Below the pieces are notes generated by a model that had not been told where the DNA came from, searched no databases, and saw nothing but the letters and a program-made list of their open reading frames with translations. Shown here one piece after another: positions 43,023 to 52,639 of a stretch of 64,000 nt of DNA. Where the stretch lies: the NCBI GenBank assembly GCA_946811185.2, contig OX328104.1, positions 47,104,505 through 47,168,504 of the forward strand, read 5' to 3'. The translations under genes and the position numbers were made by a program. The stretch's first letter is position 1, and each line of letters opens with the position of its first letter. The stretch comes from Hippopus hippopus (lineage: Eukaryota > Mollusca > Bivalvia > Cardiida > Cardiidae).

Positions 43023-44348
43023 CGAGGGGTGATCAAAAAGATCGCGGACCACCTCGTTATTTTGAAAACTACTACACGTAGGATTACAAAAATTTGTATA
43101 GATGAGCATTAATTATCTGGTAACTGACTAAAGCTTTCAAATGTCGTCTTATTCAAGTAGGTAAAGTGTGACGTCATTCTCATGACGTCATATACTGCAT
43201 TAGTGGTCCAAAATGTCGGACGACGTTTTATTTGAGCCGAGAGTAATCATAAAGTTTTACGTCAAACTCGGAAAATATTTATCGGAAATCAAAACCGATT
43301 GAGAAACAGTTTAAGGGGACTCTGCACTAAAGAATTCTGATATTCGTACATGGATCGGACCAATTTAGACAAGGGTGCGATACTGTTAAAGATGGCCCTA
43401 AATCTGGCTGTCCATCAACATCAATCACAGACAAAATCATAACGTGTGTAGAGTAGCATGCAAAACAAAATCATCGAGATACTGTCAGGAAAATAGCTGA
43501 CACATACAACATTTCATATAAAAGTGCTCAGAAGATTTTGATTGAGAATCTTGGAATGCCGTGTGTTTGCTTAAGGTGGGTACCTCGGCATCTGACGCCC
43601 GAGAAAATGGGGGTTAGGGTCGAAATCTGTTAAGAAATTTCAGAACGCATTATGATAGAGGGGTCAAACTTTACCCATCGTATTGGAACAAGCGATGAAA
43701 CATAGGCACACTTTAACGAGACTGAATCTAAACAATAAAGCACTGTATGGAAACATCCAACATCGCCTTCCGCTGGTAAAGCCAACCTCTCTAAGTCACT
43801 TGGTAAAGCTATACATCATGTATTTCTGTTCTCCTTTTTTTCCTCTACATCATGTTGTATCTATACATACTGCAGTCAATACTGAGTTTTATGCCAACAT
43901 TATTCAAATAAATTTCACAAACACCATACGGAAAAAACAGCCTGAAGTCCTGCGGGGTGACGTTACTTTACACTAAGATAACGCCCTAGCTCACAAAGCC
44001 GCGCTTGGACAAGAAACGTTGCAAAAACTAAACATAGAAACACCAACCAATGCCCCTTAAAATTTAGTCTTGACTCCATGTGACATCTGACTAGTTCCTG
44101 TTTTGAAAGATTCTCTATGTGGCACGCACTACAAGAGTAGAGAGGAGCTAACCCTCGCTATGACCGGGGCCTTGAGAGTAATGTCACGTGACGCGCTCGC
44201 ACACGTGTTTCGCACGTGGAAATCAAGAATTAGTAAGTGCATAGAACTCAAAGGAGGTTACTTTCAAAAATAGTAAACACTCCAAGTTGTTTTTTATAAT
44301 GATATTCCGATACCGGCACTGGTCCACGTTCTTTCTGATCACCCCACG
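43023..44348 (+). mobile_element. Mariner (Tc1/mariner) element
   Basis: Terminal inverted repeats CGAGGGGTGATCAAAAAG at the left and, complemented, CGTGGGGTGATCAGAAAG at the right, with TA duplications at 43021-43022 and 44349-44350. Length 1326 bases is normal for mariner. TIR arms have several differences, so it is old. Confidence 0.95.
43213..44270 (+). pseudogene. Mariner transposase pseudogene
   Basis: From ATG at 43213 (MSDDVLFEPRVIIKFYVKLG) in-frame stops appear within the first 40 codons. Recognisable are the second helix-turn-helix region (TVRKIADTYNISYKSAQKIL), the linker RWVPRHLTPE near 43578, the DET motif at 43694 followed by TAG where mariners have Trp, WKHPTSP near 43748, the second catalytic Asp codon at 43977 (DNALAH) and the third at 44082. 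The last two are 34 residues apart, giving the D34D mariner signature. The first Asp lies in a different frame from the other two, so there is at least one frameshift between about 43830 and 43890. Not functional. Confidence 0.92.
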
Positions 44349-44382
44349 TATATAATGGATCTCAGTGTATTGTTTGAAATAA

Positions 44383-44643
44383 TGGTTGTATTGGGGTTTA
44401 ACGCCACTGTAACAGCTAAGGTCATATCATGGCGGTCGGTGACACATATGTGTTTCCTGGCTTTCTCACACCAGTACTAACACAACTTTCTTTCCAAAGC
44501 CACCGACTACTTTTCTCACATGCTTCAGCAGAGGTGAGAGGCGAAAATACGCCGGAAAGAAAGTTCGCCTCAGCCGGGTATCGAACTCACAACCACCAGG
44601 TCATGAGTCCGACACGCTCACCACTGAGCCACCCGGGCGGGGC
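44383..44643 (-). mobile_element. SINE with 12-bp target duplication
   Basis: Complement begins CCCGCCCGGGTGGCTCAGTG (A box in TGGCTCAGTGGTGAGCG) with GAGTTCGATACCCGG (B box), body GAGGTGAGAGGCGAAAA-type sequence, tail GTTAAACCCCAATAC. TGTTTGAAATAA occurs at 44371-44382 and 44644-44655. Confidence 0.95.
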
Positions 44644-44702
44644 TGTTTGAAATAAAGGGCAAAAGAAAGCAGTGTTTACCTCTGAATACTGAAGACAGAA
44701 AG

Positions 44703-44931
44703 CATTATGATTTTACCACACAATCCAGACTTTTAATGACCCCAAGAAAAAAGTCTTTTGAAAACATTTTGGGAAAAGGAGAAAATGCTGGTAACCAGCA
44801 TTTTCTTCTTTTCCCACGTTGTTTTCTAACCTTTTGTAGAAAAATCCAGTCATTTGAACGACATTTGTCATCTGCAAATGCTTTAAATTTGGACAGGTCT
44901 AAAATTTTGTCGTGTGGTAAAGAGTAAATCT
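44703..44931 (-). mobile_element. PalA MITE
   Basis: ATTATGATTTTACCACACAATCC to GTGTGGTAAAGAGTAAA; hairpin nearly intact. Confidence 0.92.
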
Positions 44932-45133
44932 GCCAGTGCCAGGATAAGGTAATTAGGAAAACAGCTAGTTTAGAAATAACCAACAAGTGAATGAGATATT
45001 TTCTGTCAATAAAAATGACCAAGAAACTGCAATTTCAAGTTTTTTGGTTTTTTTTAAATATATGTATCAGATAGTGTAGATGCAAGCTGCAGTCTTGTTT
45101 TGAATTACATCATCTCCAAAAGCGAGTTGCTGC

Positions 45134-45345
45134 ATTAATCCTTATCCTGCTAAATAAATGAAATTAAAATTTTAAGCTGGTTTTGAAGACCGAAATTTTG
45201 CTATTTCAAAGGTATTTTTTGGGGGGGAATATGTCCTTGTCAGACAGTGTAGATCAAAGATCAGACTGCACGTTCTGTACAGTCTGATCTTGATCTACAC
45301 TGTTTGGAAAAGGTCAGTGAGACATGCTTAGCAGCCAAAGGGTTA
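45134..45345 (+). mobile_element. PalC MITE, full length
   Basis: TTAATCCTTATCCTGCTAAA to TTAGCAGCCAAAGGGTTAA; palindrome AGACTGCACGTTCTGTACAG. Confidence 0.93.
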
Positions 45346-45573
45346 AAGATACATTTATACTCTTTTTCAGTCAGTTTTCAACCAATTTCATCTTTATTTT
45401 ATCAAACTTTTATCATTCTTGTATCTTCATGCTACGTGTTACCTCTGACATTACAAGGTTGCATAGATTACAACCCATATAAAATGCATTTCATTTTCTG
45501 GAGGCTGTCAAAGAAAAGACTTGTAAATTTTCCGGTTTTAAATTGAAAATTTATACATATATGTATTTATTCC

Positions 45574-45575
<2 letters not shown>

Positions 45576-45658
<83 letters not shown>
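45576..45658. repeat. Compound (CA)n-(TA)n-(CA)n microsatellite
   Basis: About 16 CA units, about 8 TA units, then about 16 CA units. Confidence 0.97.
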
Positions 45659-45661
<3 letters not shown>

Positions 45662-46175
45662 AATTATTATACAACTAACTTACTTTTTAACCATTCTATT
45701 GTCTTATCAAATTTTTACAGCATTTTTTTTTTTCTAGAGCTCTGGCTTTAAGGATGTGGCTTTAAATGGGTATTCTCTCTTTGTCAAAAAAATCCAGGAA
45801 CTGTCGGTATAATTCAGAAAATGCATGAACAGTGATAAGTTGTCATCTGCGTGAGACATACACCTTTTTGGGCCTTTTGTTGAATTATGTTAAAACTTGT
45901 CACTTAATTTTCTGTGAACTCTAAGAAAGCTTGCAGCAACTCTTTACAAAATTCCATAATTTATGGATAGTGTAAAACAACATTCAGGCAGCGCTCAAAG
46001 GGTGACTGTGAACTTTAGTGACGTACCCCTTTTGGATCCTCTTGTTGATTTTCTACCTCCTAAAAGAACTTGTGGCACATAAATTTAAATAGATTTGTAA
46101 AGTACGTATAGTGTAAAATACTGTTCAGTCAGTGCTGTCAGAGTCATTTAAACTCGTGATTGCTTGATGAAAGCG
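45659..46175. other. Mostly unassigned, PalA right end at the edge
   Basis: Ends with CAGAGTCATTTAAACTCGTG and TTGATGAAAGCGTTAA, the decayed right end of a PalA copy whose TTAA is shared with the next one. Confidence 0.5.
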
Positions 46176-46374
46176 TTAATTTTTTACCAAATGACAAAAC
46201 TTGGGACTAGACCAAATTGAAAACATTTGCTGACTACAAATTAAATGTAGCTTAATGGTGATTCCTGTCTTTGATAGGGAAGAAAATATTGTGGGAAAGG
46301 GAGAAAATGCTGGTTCTAATGTTTTCAAGAGCCTTCTTCCTCGGGGTTGTTTAAACTCAATTGTTTTATAAAAA
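46176..46374 (+). mobile_element. PalA MITE just upstream of FOCAD exon B
   Basis: TTAATTTTTTACCAAATGAC start; hairpin right arm deleted after GAGAAAATGCTGG; right end TTGTTTTATAAAAAAAAAGG. Ends about 35 bases before the exon. Confidence 0.85.
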
Positions 46375-46408
46375 AAAAGGTTTACTGTTTGCTACAATGT
46401 ATTTTCAG

Positions 46409-46563
46409 TTTGTGGAACTGAAAGCCCTCTGGCAGTATACAGGTGATGAACAAAGTGTTGTAGCTCGTCATGCCTGTAGGCTGTGGATCCAGCTTTTGCA
46501 AGAGAACAGCGCTGAGTTTACTTATGTTCAGAATGGATTTTTGAACCAAGTTCCAACTGCAAA
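46409..46563 (+). CDS. FOCAD: FOCAD (focadhesin) internal exon B
   Basis: A 155-base exon between ATTTTCAG and GTAAGT, entering in phase 0 and leaving with two bases of a Lys codon. It encodes FVELKALWQYTGDEQ..., then an HEAT-like helix pair (VVARHACRLWIQLLQ) and the stretch SAEFTYVQNGFLNQVPTAK. This is the strongest match: vertebrate focadhesin has, by memory, a closely similar AEFSYVLNGILNLIPS segment at the same place. The open frame extends 48 bases upstream into the intron, but the splice signals and the phase match to exon A set the boundary. A broken PalA copy ends about 35 bases before the acceptor, so the polypyrimidine region is nearly abutted by a transposon. Confidence 0.9.
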
Positions 46564-46574
46564 GTAAGTATAAA

Positions 46575-46819
46575 ACAAATCAACCAGGGTCTGTCTTCAC
46601 CAACCATTCTTGAGAACAGTCATAGTCTTCTCCTTCAAAACTTTCTTCATGCTAGAAAGTTTGAACAGCGTTTTTTCTCTCTGGCTGTAATGTTGTATCT
46701 TAAAGCTTTTTTTATCCCTTGATTGTAATTTTTTCCTATCTAAAAATGTGCCATTTTACTTTGTGATTTGTTGGTTTGTATTATGTGTAATGCAATTTTC
46801 AGCATTATTCTGTTATATT
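46575..46819. other. No recognised feature
   Basis: Intron sequence without identifiable repeats. Confidence 0.4.
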
Positions 46820-47075
46820 GTGGTAGCCAGTGCATCTGTCTTCATGTATGCTTTCCTGGAATTTTTTTTAACAGTAGTTCACACAATATTCTTCCCAAGC
46901 CACTGGCTGCTCTCTCACTTAACCATTGTCGAAAAAATGACCAGTAGTGAGAGAGGAATGGACGCTATCACATTGACTATCATCAATCCATTCAAGAAAT
47001 TCCATGAGCTGGGGATTTGAATCAGCTACCCTCTGGTTTCAAGTCCTCTAGATTACCGACTATGACCAGACTTTG
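46820..47075 (-). mobile_element. SINE, reverse orientation
   Basis: GTATGCTTTCCTGGAATTT, CACAATATTCTTCCCAAGCC and CACTGGCTGCTCTCTC, then a decayed head with GATTTGAATCAGC (complement of a B box). Confidence 0.82.
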
Positions 47076-47159
47076 CTTGCTTTGTAATAGATTGCAAAGG
47101 CTTATACCCAGACTGCGATTGCCCAGTCTCTTGATAATGTCCATCTCTTCACTTAATAA

Positions 47160-47462
47160 GAGCCGAGCCCCTGTAGCTCGGTCTGTAGGGTACAAGACTT
47201 GAGAACAGGAGGTTGCTGGTTCAATCCCAGGCTCGCCCAATTTCTTTCTGAGGATTGACGAGAGTCCATGGGATAGGATTCATTCCTCTCTCACTGCTGA
47301 TCATTGTTTTGACGATGGTTATGTGGGAAGCAGCCAGTGGCTTGGAAAGAATATTGTGCAGAGTACTGGTAACAGAAACTCCAGGAAAGCATGGATAGGT
47401 GCACTGGCTGCCGCAATATAACTGAAAATGGTGTTAAACACCATGCAATCAGTCAATCATAA
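47160..47462 (+). mobile_element. tRNA-headed SINE, nearly complete
   Basis: GAGCCCCTGTAGCTCGGTC (A box), GCTGGTTCAATCCCAGGC (B box), GGATTCATTCCTCTCTCAC, GTGGCTTGGAAAGAATATTG, ACTCCAGGAAAGCATGG, tail GGTGTTAAACACC and AATCAGTCAATCAT. Confidence 0.92.
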
Positions 47463-47484
47463 ATACAGGCCTTTACCTTTTTTA

Positions 47485-47815
47485 TACCCCCGCAAAACGA
47501 ATGTTTTCGGGGGTATACTGGAATCAGCCTGTCTGACCGTCCGTGTGTCCGTCCGTGTGTCCGTCTGTGTACAAAATACTAGTAATTTTGTGTCGCAAAC
47601 TCCTCATACAGTTTTGCTGCTATTGTATTGAAAGTTTGTTGATACATTGATTGTATACTGAAGTTGTGCAAGACGCAGTTTTCAATCATCTACTCCCTAT
47701 GATTCAAGGGTAATCTTCCCTTGAACTTTGAAATTTTTTTGTTAAATTGCCTGTTTCTGTCAAAGCGCTAGCGCAGGTATTAAGTCACATTCAGTGACAG
47801 CTCGTTTCATTCTGT
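47485..47815 (+). mobile_element. TACCCCCGCAAAACG element
   Basis: Starts TACCCCCGCAAAACGAATG with the complementary TTTTCGGGGGTAT, has a GTCCGTGTGTCCGTCCGTG satellite and ends GCAGGTATTAAGTCACATTC. Probably another Helentron-like family; inference. Confidence 0.65.
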
Positions 47816-48103
47816 ATATCTTACTATCACCTTATCATTAAGTGTAACACCTTTGCAGCCTCTTTACAGAGTCCTAAATGCTTATCATTTTACCAATGTA
47901 TCGCTTCTCAAGTCCCCAAATTGATCTTGAGGGTAGATAAATTCATTAAGGCCCCTTGAGAAGTATCAGTTGATAAATCATGCATACTTTTTGAAGTCCA
48001 AAACCATCATGACGAGAGGTAAAATTGTTGGAAACTGTGTCACTAGAGCAGTTTTCTGACTATTCTGTTTGCATCCTCTGAAAGGATAAGGTTATGTTAT
48101 CTT

Positions 48104-48250
48104 GTAGGCTGCTAAGCTCGACTCAAGGACCTTTTGCAGATAGTGTAGATCAAGATCAGACTGCAAAAATATCTTTAAACTAGCAAAACTTCGGTTTTTA
48201 CTATGGGCTTGAAGGTTTCATGTCACTTATTTTGCAGGATATTAGGGTTA
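48104..48250 (-). mobile_element. PalC MITE, palindrome half lost
   Basis: AGGCTGCTAAGCTCGACTC, CAAGATCAGACTGC, TTTTGCAGGATATTAGGGTTA. Confidence 0.75.
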
Positions 48251-48333
48251 TCAATGTTCTCAGAAGATTCTTTGCAATTCTACCTCTATTTGTCAACCTC
48301 CTGTTTTTGAAAATTTTAATATGCCCAGGGACA

Positions 48334-48628
48334 TTAAGAATATTCAGATATATTTCACAGACAAATTTCAACTCTTTCTCAAGAGTCTAGGTTATATTTA
48401 TGCCCAAAGCTCAAATCTGATCCGATGTGGACAGTTTTTACATAGCATGATGAAGTGTCTAGCCCCACCAACCTTGTTTGGATTTATAGTTGTAATATAT
48501 TATCAAGATTCCTTAGGATAGATTCTGAGAATGACAGAATTTGTAATAAACACACAAAAGTTTTCACAAGATAGCCCTGCTTTAGATATAGGTGAGTTCT
48601 CTGGTCTGTAATTTCTTGCTGTCCTCTT
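48334..48628 (+). repeat. Segmental tandem duplication, copy 1
   Basis: AAGAATATTCAGATATATTTCACAG...GCCCCACCAACCTTGTTTGG...GATATAGGTGAGTTC. Copy 2 is at 48992-49284; I estimate about 10% divergence by eye. Confidence 0.9.
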
Positions 48629-48922
48629 CCGAGCCTCGCTAGCTTAGTAGCATACAGGACTTGAAGACAGGGGGTCGCCGGTTTGATCCCCAGCTCGGTA
48701 GATTTCTTGATGATAGTCATTGTGATAGGATTCTTTCCTCTCTCACAGTTTGTTTTGACGATGGTTATGTAGGTAAGTAGCCAGTGGCTTGGAAAGAATA
48801 TTGTGCTTAGTACTGGTAAAAGAAACTCCAGTAAAGCATGGATAGGTGTACTGTCCGCTGTAATATAACTGAAATAATTTTGAAAAACACTTTAAACACC
48901 ATACAATCAATCAATCAGTCGA
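48629..48922 (+). mobile_element. tRNA-headed SINE with 15-bp target duplication
   Basis: GAGCCTCGCTAGCTTAGTAG head, GCCGGTTTGATCCCC B box, conserved body, tail AATCAATCAATCAG. TCTTGCTGTCCTCTT is at 48614-48628 and 48923-48937. Confidence 0.96.
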
Positions 48923-48991
48923 TCTTGCTGTCCTCTTGACCTACATCATCCACAAAAGCTTTTCAAGTCGTCATTGGTGGTGAAAGAGTTT

Positions 48992-49284
48992 TAGAATATT
49001 CAGAGATATTCCATAGACAAATTACAACTCTTTGTTGGAGTCTAGGTCATATTTATGCCCAAAGCTAAACGTGATCACATGTGGACAGTTTTTACATAGC
49101 ACGATAACGTGTCTAGCCCCACCAACCTTGTTTGGATTTATATCTGTAATATATTACCAAGATGCCTTAGGATAATTTTTGAGAATGGCAGAATGTAATA
49201 AACACACAAAAAAATTATTCATAAAATAGTCTTGCTTTAGATATAGGTGAGTTCCCTTGTCTGTAATTTCTTTCCTTCCTCTTT
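48992..49284 (+). repeat. Segmental tandem duplication, copy 2
   Basis: TAGAATATTCAGAGATATTCC...GCCCCACCAACCTTGTTTGG...GATATAGGTGAGTTCCC. No SINE in this copy. Confidence 0.9.
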
Positions 49285-49510
49285 GGCATGACCAAATGTT
49301 AGACTTGTGCTTGAAAAGACCCTGAGAAAGACGGCTTTTCAAGATTGTGGAAGGTGAAAATGTTTGTAACCAGTATTTTCTCCCTTTCCAGCAATGTTTT
49401 CTACTCTTCTAAAAACAAATATAACTTTCGTGCCACATTTGTTGTCGTCTGCAAATGTTAACTTTTCAGTTTGGACGAATCCTAAATTTTGACGTTTGGT
49501 ACCAAGTTAA
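49285..49510 (-). mobile_element. PalA MITE, first of a chain, degenerate
   Basis: GGCATGACCAAATGTTAGAC start, hairpin weak, GTTTGGTACCAAGTTAA end shared with the next copy. Confidence 0.8.
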
Positions 49511-49735
49511 CCTATTCCCAAACAATACCCTGTATTCACACCCCTGAGAAAGAAGCCTTTTGAAAACATAGTTGGAAAAGGAGAAAATGCTGGTAACCAG
49601 CATTTTCTCCTTTTCCGACAATGTTTTCTACTCTATGGAAGACAGAAATCATCATTTGAGCTACATTTAAATTGTCGTCTAAAATTGCTCTCAAAAGAAG
49701 CAGTCTAAAATTTTGTTGTTTTGAAAAGAGTGAAA
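49507..49735 (-). mobile_element. PalA MITE, second of chain
   Basis: TTAACCTATTCCCAAACAATAC to TTGTTTTGAAAAGAGTGA; stem has TAGTTGGAAAAGG against CCTTTTCCGACAATG. Confidence 0.9.
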
Positions 49736-49794
49736 AAGCACCAGAAAAAAAAATCAGGACCTAGTACAAAAAAACATGCCTTCTAGAATGACCT

Positions 49795-50002
49795 TGCCAC
49801 TAAATGATTCTGAGTTAAAATGACCTTGAGAAAGAAGGCTTGGAAATATAGTAGGAAAACAAGAAAATAATGCTTTTTCTGCCACCATATTTTCCTCCCA
49901 TCCAAAGACAAACACCACCATTTGGGCCACAATGAAATTGCGGTACTCAAAGGTTATCAATTTGTCCAGAAATTTGTCCAGAATTGTGTCGTTTGTTCAT
50001 GA
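49795..50002 (-). mobile_element. PalA MITE, hairpin collapsed
   Basis: ACCTTGCCACTAAATGATTC, ATGACCTTGAGAAAGAAGG, GCCACCATATTTTCC, CCACCATTTGGGCCAC; an ATTTGTCCAGA phrase is duplicated at the right. Confidence 0.78.
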
Positions 50003-50034
50003 GATTACACATGTGCATGTATTTGAACCATGCT

Positions 50035-50252
50035 CTGGGAAAAGAACTTCAATGCATCTGTGTAATGCATTATACCAAGCAAGACACCACATAATTATGT
50101 ATCCATAAAATCCATAAAATCCATTTTCTCTTACAAACGACTGATTCAGAAGGTAAAATGGTTCTTTGACATGCATATATTACCCTATAGCAAAAAGTTT
50201 TGATGAGGTCTGCGCGGACTGCGGATCTGGATTGATACTTTCTGCAGATGCA
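50035..50252 (-). mobile_element. PalD MITE truncated at a PalA insertion
   Basis: GAACCATGCTCTGGGAAAAG, body, then GATACTTTCTGCAGATGCA; the terminal CCCCCTTTTCACAGAGCATGG is missing because PalA starts at the TTAA of GCATTAAGCCCCC. Confidence 0.88.
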
Positions 50253-50481
50253 TTAACCCTTTACCACACAGTGACGTCTTTTAATGCCCCTGAAGAAGAG
50301 GCCTTTTGAAAACATTGTGGGAAAAGGAGAAAATGCTGGTAACCAGCATTTTCTCCTTTTCCCACAAAGTTTTCTACCCTATCAAAGAAAAGTTGCGTCA
50401 TTTGAGCCACTATGAAATTGTTGTCTGCGAATGCTTTCAATTTGGATAGGTCTTAAATTTTGCCGTGTGGTAAAGGGTTAA
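50253..50481 (-). mobile_element. PalA MITE inserted in PalD terminus
   Basis: TTAACCCTTTACCACACAGTG to GTGTGGTAAAGGGTTAA, followed by GCATGGATCA, perhaps the shortened PalD end (GCATGGCTCA). Confidence 0.95.
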
Positions 50482-50914
50482 GCATGGATCATTTTATGAA
50501 ATTGCCACCTGGTAAGATATCAATACTGATACAAATGCGAAATGCGTGTCTAAGAGGATAATTGTGTGGCTAATTGATCATATTACAAGAACCTGTAATC
50601 GTGACATCATATCGACAGCAGGCCAATTACGACTAATTACCTGACCGATTTCATGCTCAAAAACAGCAACAAATTTGCATTGTTGATGTAGATCACTGCA
50701 CCCAACGGAAACTCTAATAGCTTCTAATACAGCAATTGATTCTTTTATTGGATAATAAATGTCTGGTATTGAACGTCATTAGCTTGTTCATTTATCCATG
50801 ACTTGATCGTAATCGATTATTGACGGTTTACTTAAGAAAAACATGAAGGCATGCAAGCCATAAGGAAAAGCAAATGGTTCTAAAGACTGCAAGGTAGGAA
50901 GGTACAAAGCAATG
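50482..50914. other. No recognised feature
   Basis: No supported gene or repeat. Confidence 0.4.
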
Positions 50915-51117
50915 TACTGAACAACAAAATTTTGGACTAGACCAAATTCAAAGCAATTGCTGACGACAAACTAAAGGTAGCTCAAATGATGATTTCTGTC
51001 TTTGATAAGGGTAGAAAACATAATGGGAAAAGATAAAATGCTAGTAAAACTCTTGCACAATGTTTTCTAAATTTTTTTCCTCAGGGTCATGAAAACTCTG
51101 TATTCTTTGGTGAGGGG
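50915..51117 (+). mobile_element. PalA MITE, left end and hairpin tip lost
   Basis: GTACTGAACAACAAAATTTTGG, GATGATTTCTGTCTTTGAT, AAAACATAATGGGAAAAG, CAGGGTCATGAAAACTC, TTTGGTGAGGGG. Confidence 0.8.
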
Positions 51118-51164
51118 TCCAAGGAATTTCCCGTCAAGCTTTCTACATTTTTAGTGTGGTTCAT

Positions 51165-51712
51165 AAACCTGTAATTGACTGTGTCCTCAGTGTGCAAAAA
51201 CTTTCTTATAAACTGTTATTACTGAATATATTTTAACTTCAAACTTGGGCTAGATGTTTACTATAAAAAATTGAAGCTATACGATCAGGGTAAGTAACCC
51301 TGTCACTGCCTTTGACACATTTATGTCCATTTTTTACTTTGGCTGTTTTCAAAGAAGATGTCGAAGTATTGCTGTATCCCTGGCAAAGCCATCATCTGCG
51401 TCACTGTCATTGTGCAAAAACTTCAAAATTTTCTGATATCTCTGTTATTACTGAAGATATTTACTTCTGACTCGGACTAGTTGTTCATTATCAAAAGGAA
51501 AACTCATACAACAAAAGCAGATGACCATCAAAAAATTTTTTGACACAGTTATGTCCCCTTTTCGACTCAAGATTTTCACTGAAAATCAAGCATCTGCAGC
51601 CAAGGGATGGCACCCACATGCGATGCTCTGGTTTCAACTTGAAAGTTTGGATAAAAAAGCAACTGCAGGAAAGTGTTGGTACCAATTAAAACATTGTGCT
51701 CTTGTTTGTTTT
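51165..51712 (+). mobile_element. G Helentron-like element, doubled
   Basis: A 5'-truncated unit (TGTTATTACTGAATATATTTTAAC onward) is followed by a full start TTTGGCTGTTTTCAAAG at about 51345; 3' ends GGCACCCACATGCGATGCTC and ACATTGTGCTCTTG. Confidence 0.78.
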
Positions 51713-51958
51713 GTACTGAAATTGTTCATATCACTAATTTAAGACGTGGAACCATTCTCAGAATGTGCCGTCTGGTCCTAGTCTACATTATCATGAGAAG
51801 AACCCATGCATGGCCTTTGGTTTGTAAAGAGTTTTATTAAAAAAAAGTCCCATCTTTTCTTCCTCCCTGGAGAATTTTATGACAAGTTGTTCAGGGACTC
51901 ATTTCCTTAAAACAGAGAGCTGTAATGTATCTTATTAACTTATCCATAAAAACATCCA
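51713..51958. other. No recognised feature
   Basis: No supported content. Confidence 0.4.
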
Positions 51959-52171
51959 TTAACCCTTGAAGTGCCTTTTATGACTATAGTTGCCTTTGTG
52001 GCCAGTGTAGATCAAGATCAGGCTGCACAAAATGTGCAGCTTGGTCTTTGATCTACACTGTCCACTTTGCTGAAACACTGTAGACAAAAGCAACCATGAA
52101 ATTGCTATTTTTTGCGTCATATTTCTAGGATGAAAATGTCTTGTAGGTTTATTTGGTGTTCTAAGGATTAA
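51959..52171 (+). mobile_element. PalB MITE, full length
   Basis: TTAACCCTTGAAGTGCC to TTTGGTGTTCTAAGGATTAA; palindrome AGGCTGCACAAAATGTGCAG. Confidence 0.94.
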
Positions 52172-52224
52172 AGTCTGTTGAGCTTCACTATGGACTTGGT
52201 TGAAGGCTTCTCTCCACTTACAGG

Positions 52225-52437
52225 TTAGCCCTTATCCTGATAAATAAGTGAAAAGAAAATCTTAAGCTGATAGTAAAAATCCAAATTTTGCTATTTCAAA
52301 GGTATTCTTTTGGTTAAAAATATCCCCTGATCGGACAGTGTAGATACAAGATCAGACTGCATGGTATGTACAGTCTGATCTTGATCTACACTGTTAGCAA
52401 AAGGTCCTCGAGTCACACTTAGCAACATAAGGGTTAA
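52225..52437 (+). mobile_element. PalC MITE, full length
   Basis: TTAGCCCTTATCCTGATAAA to TTAGCAACATAAGGGTTAA; right TTAA shared with a PalA fragment. Confidence 0.93.
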
Positions 52438-52575
52438 TGCCAAATTACAAGTCCTATGTTTGAACAACCTTTGGGAAGAAGGCTTTATATTGAAAGGGGA
52501 AAATTCTTGCAAACAACATTCACTGTTTTTACCACAAAGCTTTCTACCCATACAAAAAAGTCTCAGTATTTACAA
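52434..52575 (-). mobile_element. PalA MITE, degenerate left part
   Basis: TTAATGCCAAATTACAAGTCC, AACCTTTGGGAAGAAGGC, TTTCTACCCATACAAAAAAG. Confidence 0.65.
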
Positions 52576-52639
52576 TGTCTCTAGAATCCCATCTGTATTT
52601 CCTGCCTAAGATTACCTATAATTTTGATTTTTTATTATT

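Larger units (their letters stand above)
25188..46408 (+). other. FOCAD intron between exons A and B (21.2 kb)
   Basis: GTGAGA...TTTTCAG intron, phase 0. It carries PalA, PalB, PalC and PalD elements, a tandem set of F2 elements, five or more SINEs and a dead mariner. I saw no other exon-like open frame with focadhesin character inside it; the exact residue spacing from A to B argues that none is missing. Confidence 0.75.

Noticed and set aside
45543..45737. 64-codon open frame of His-Thr repeats
   Set aside because: It is the CA/TA microsatellite read in frame.
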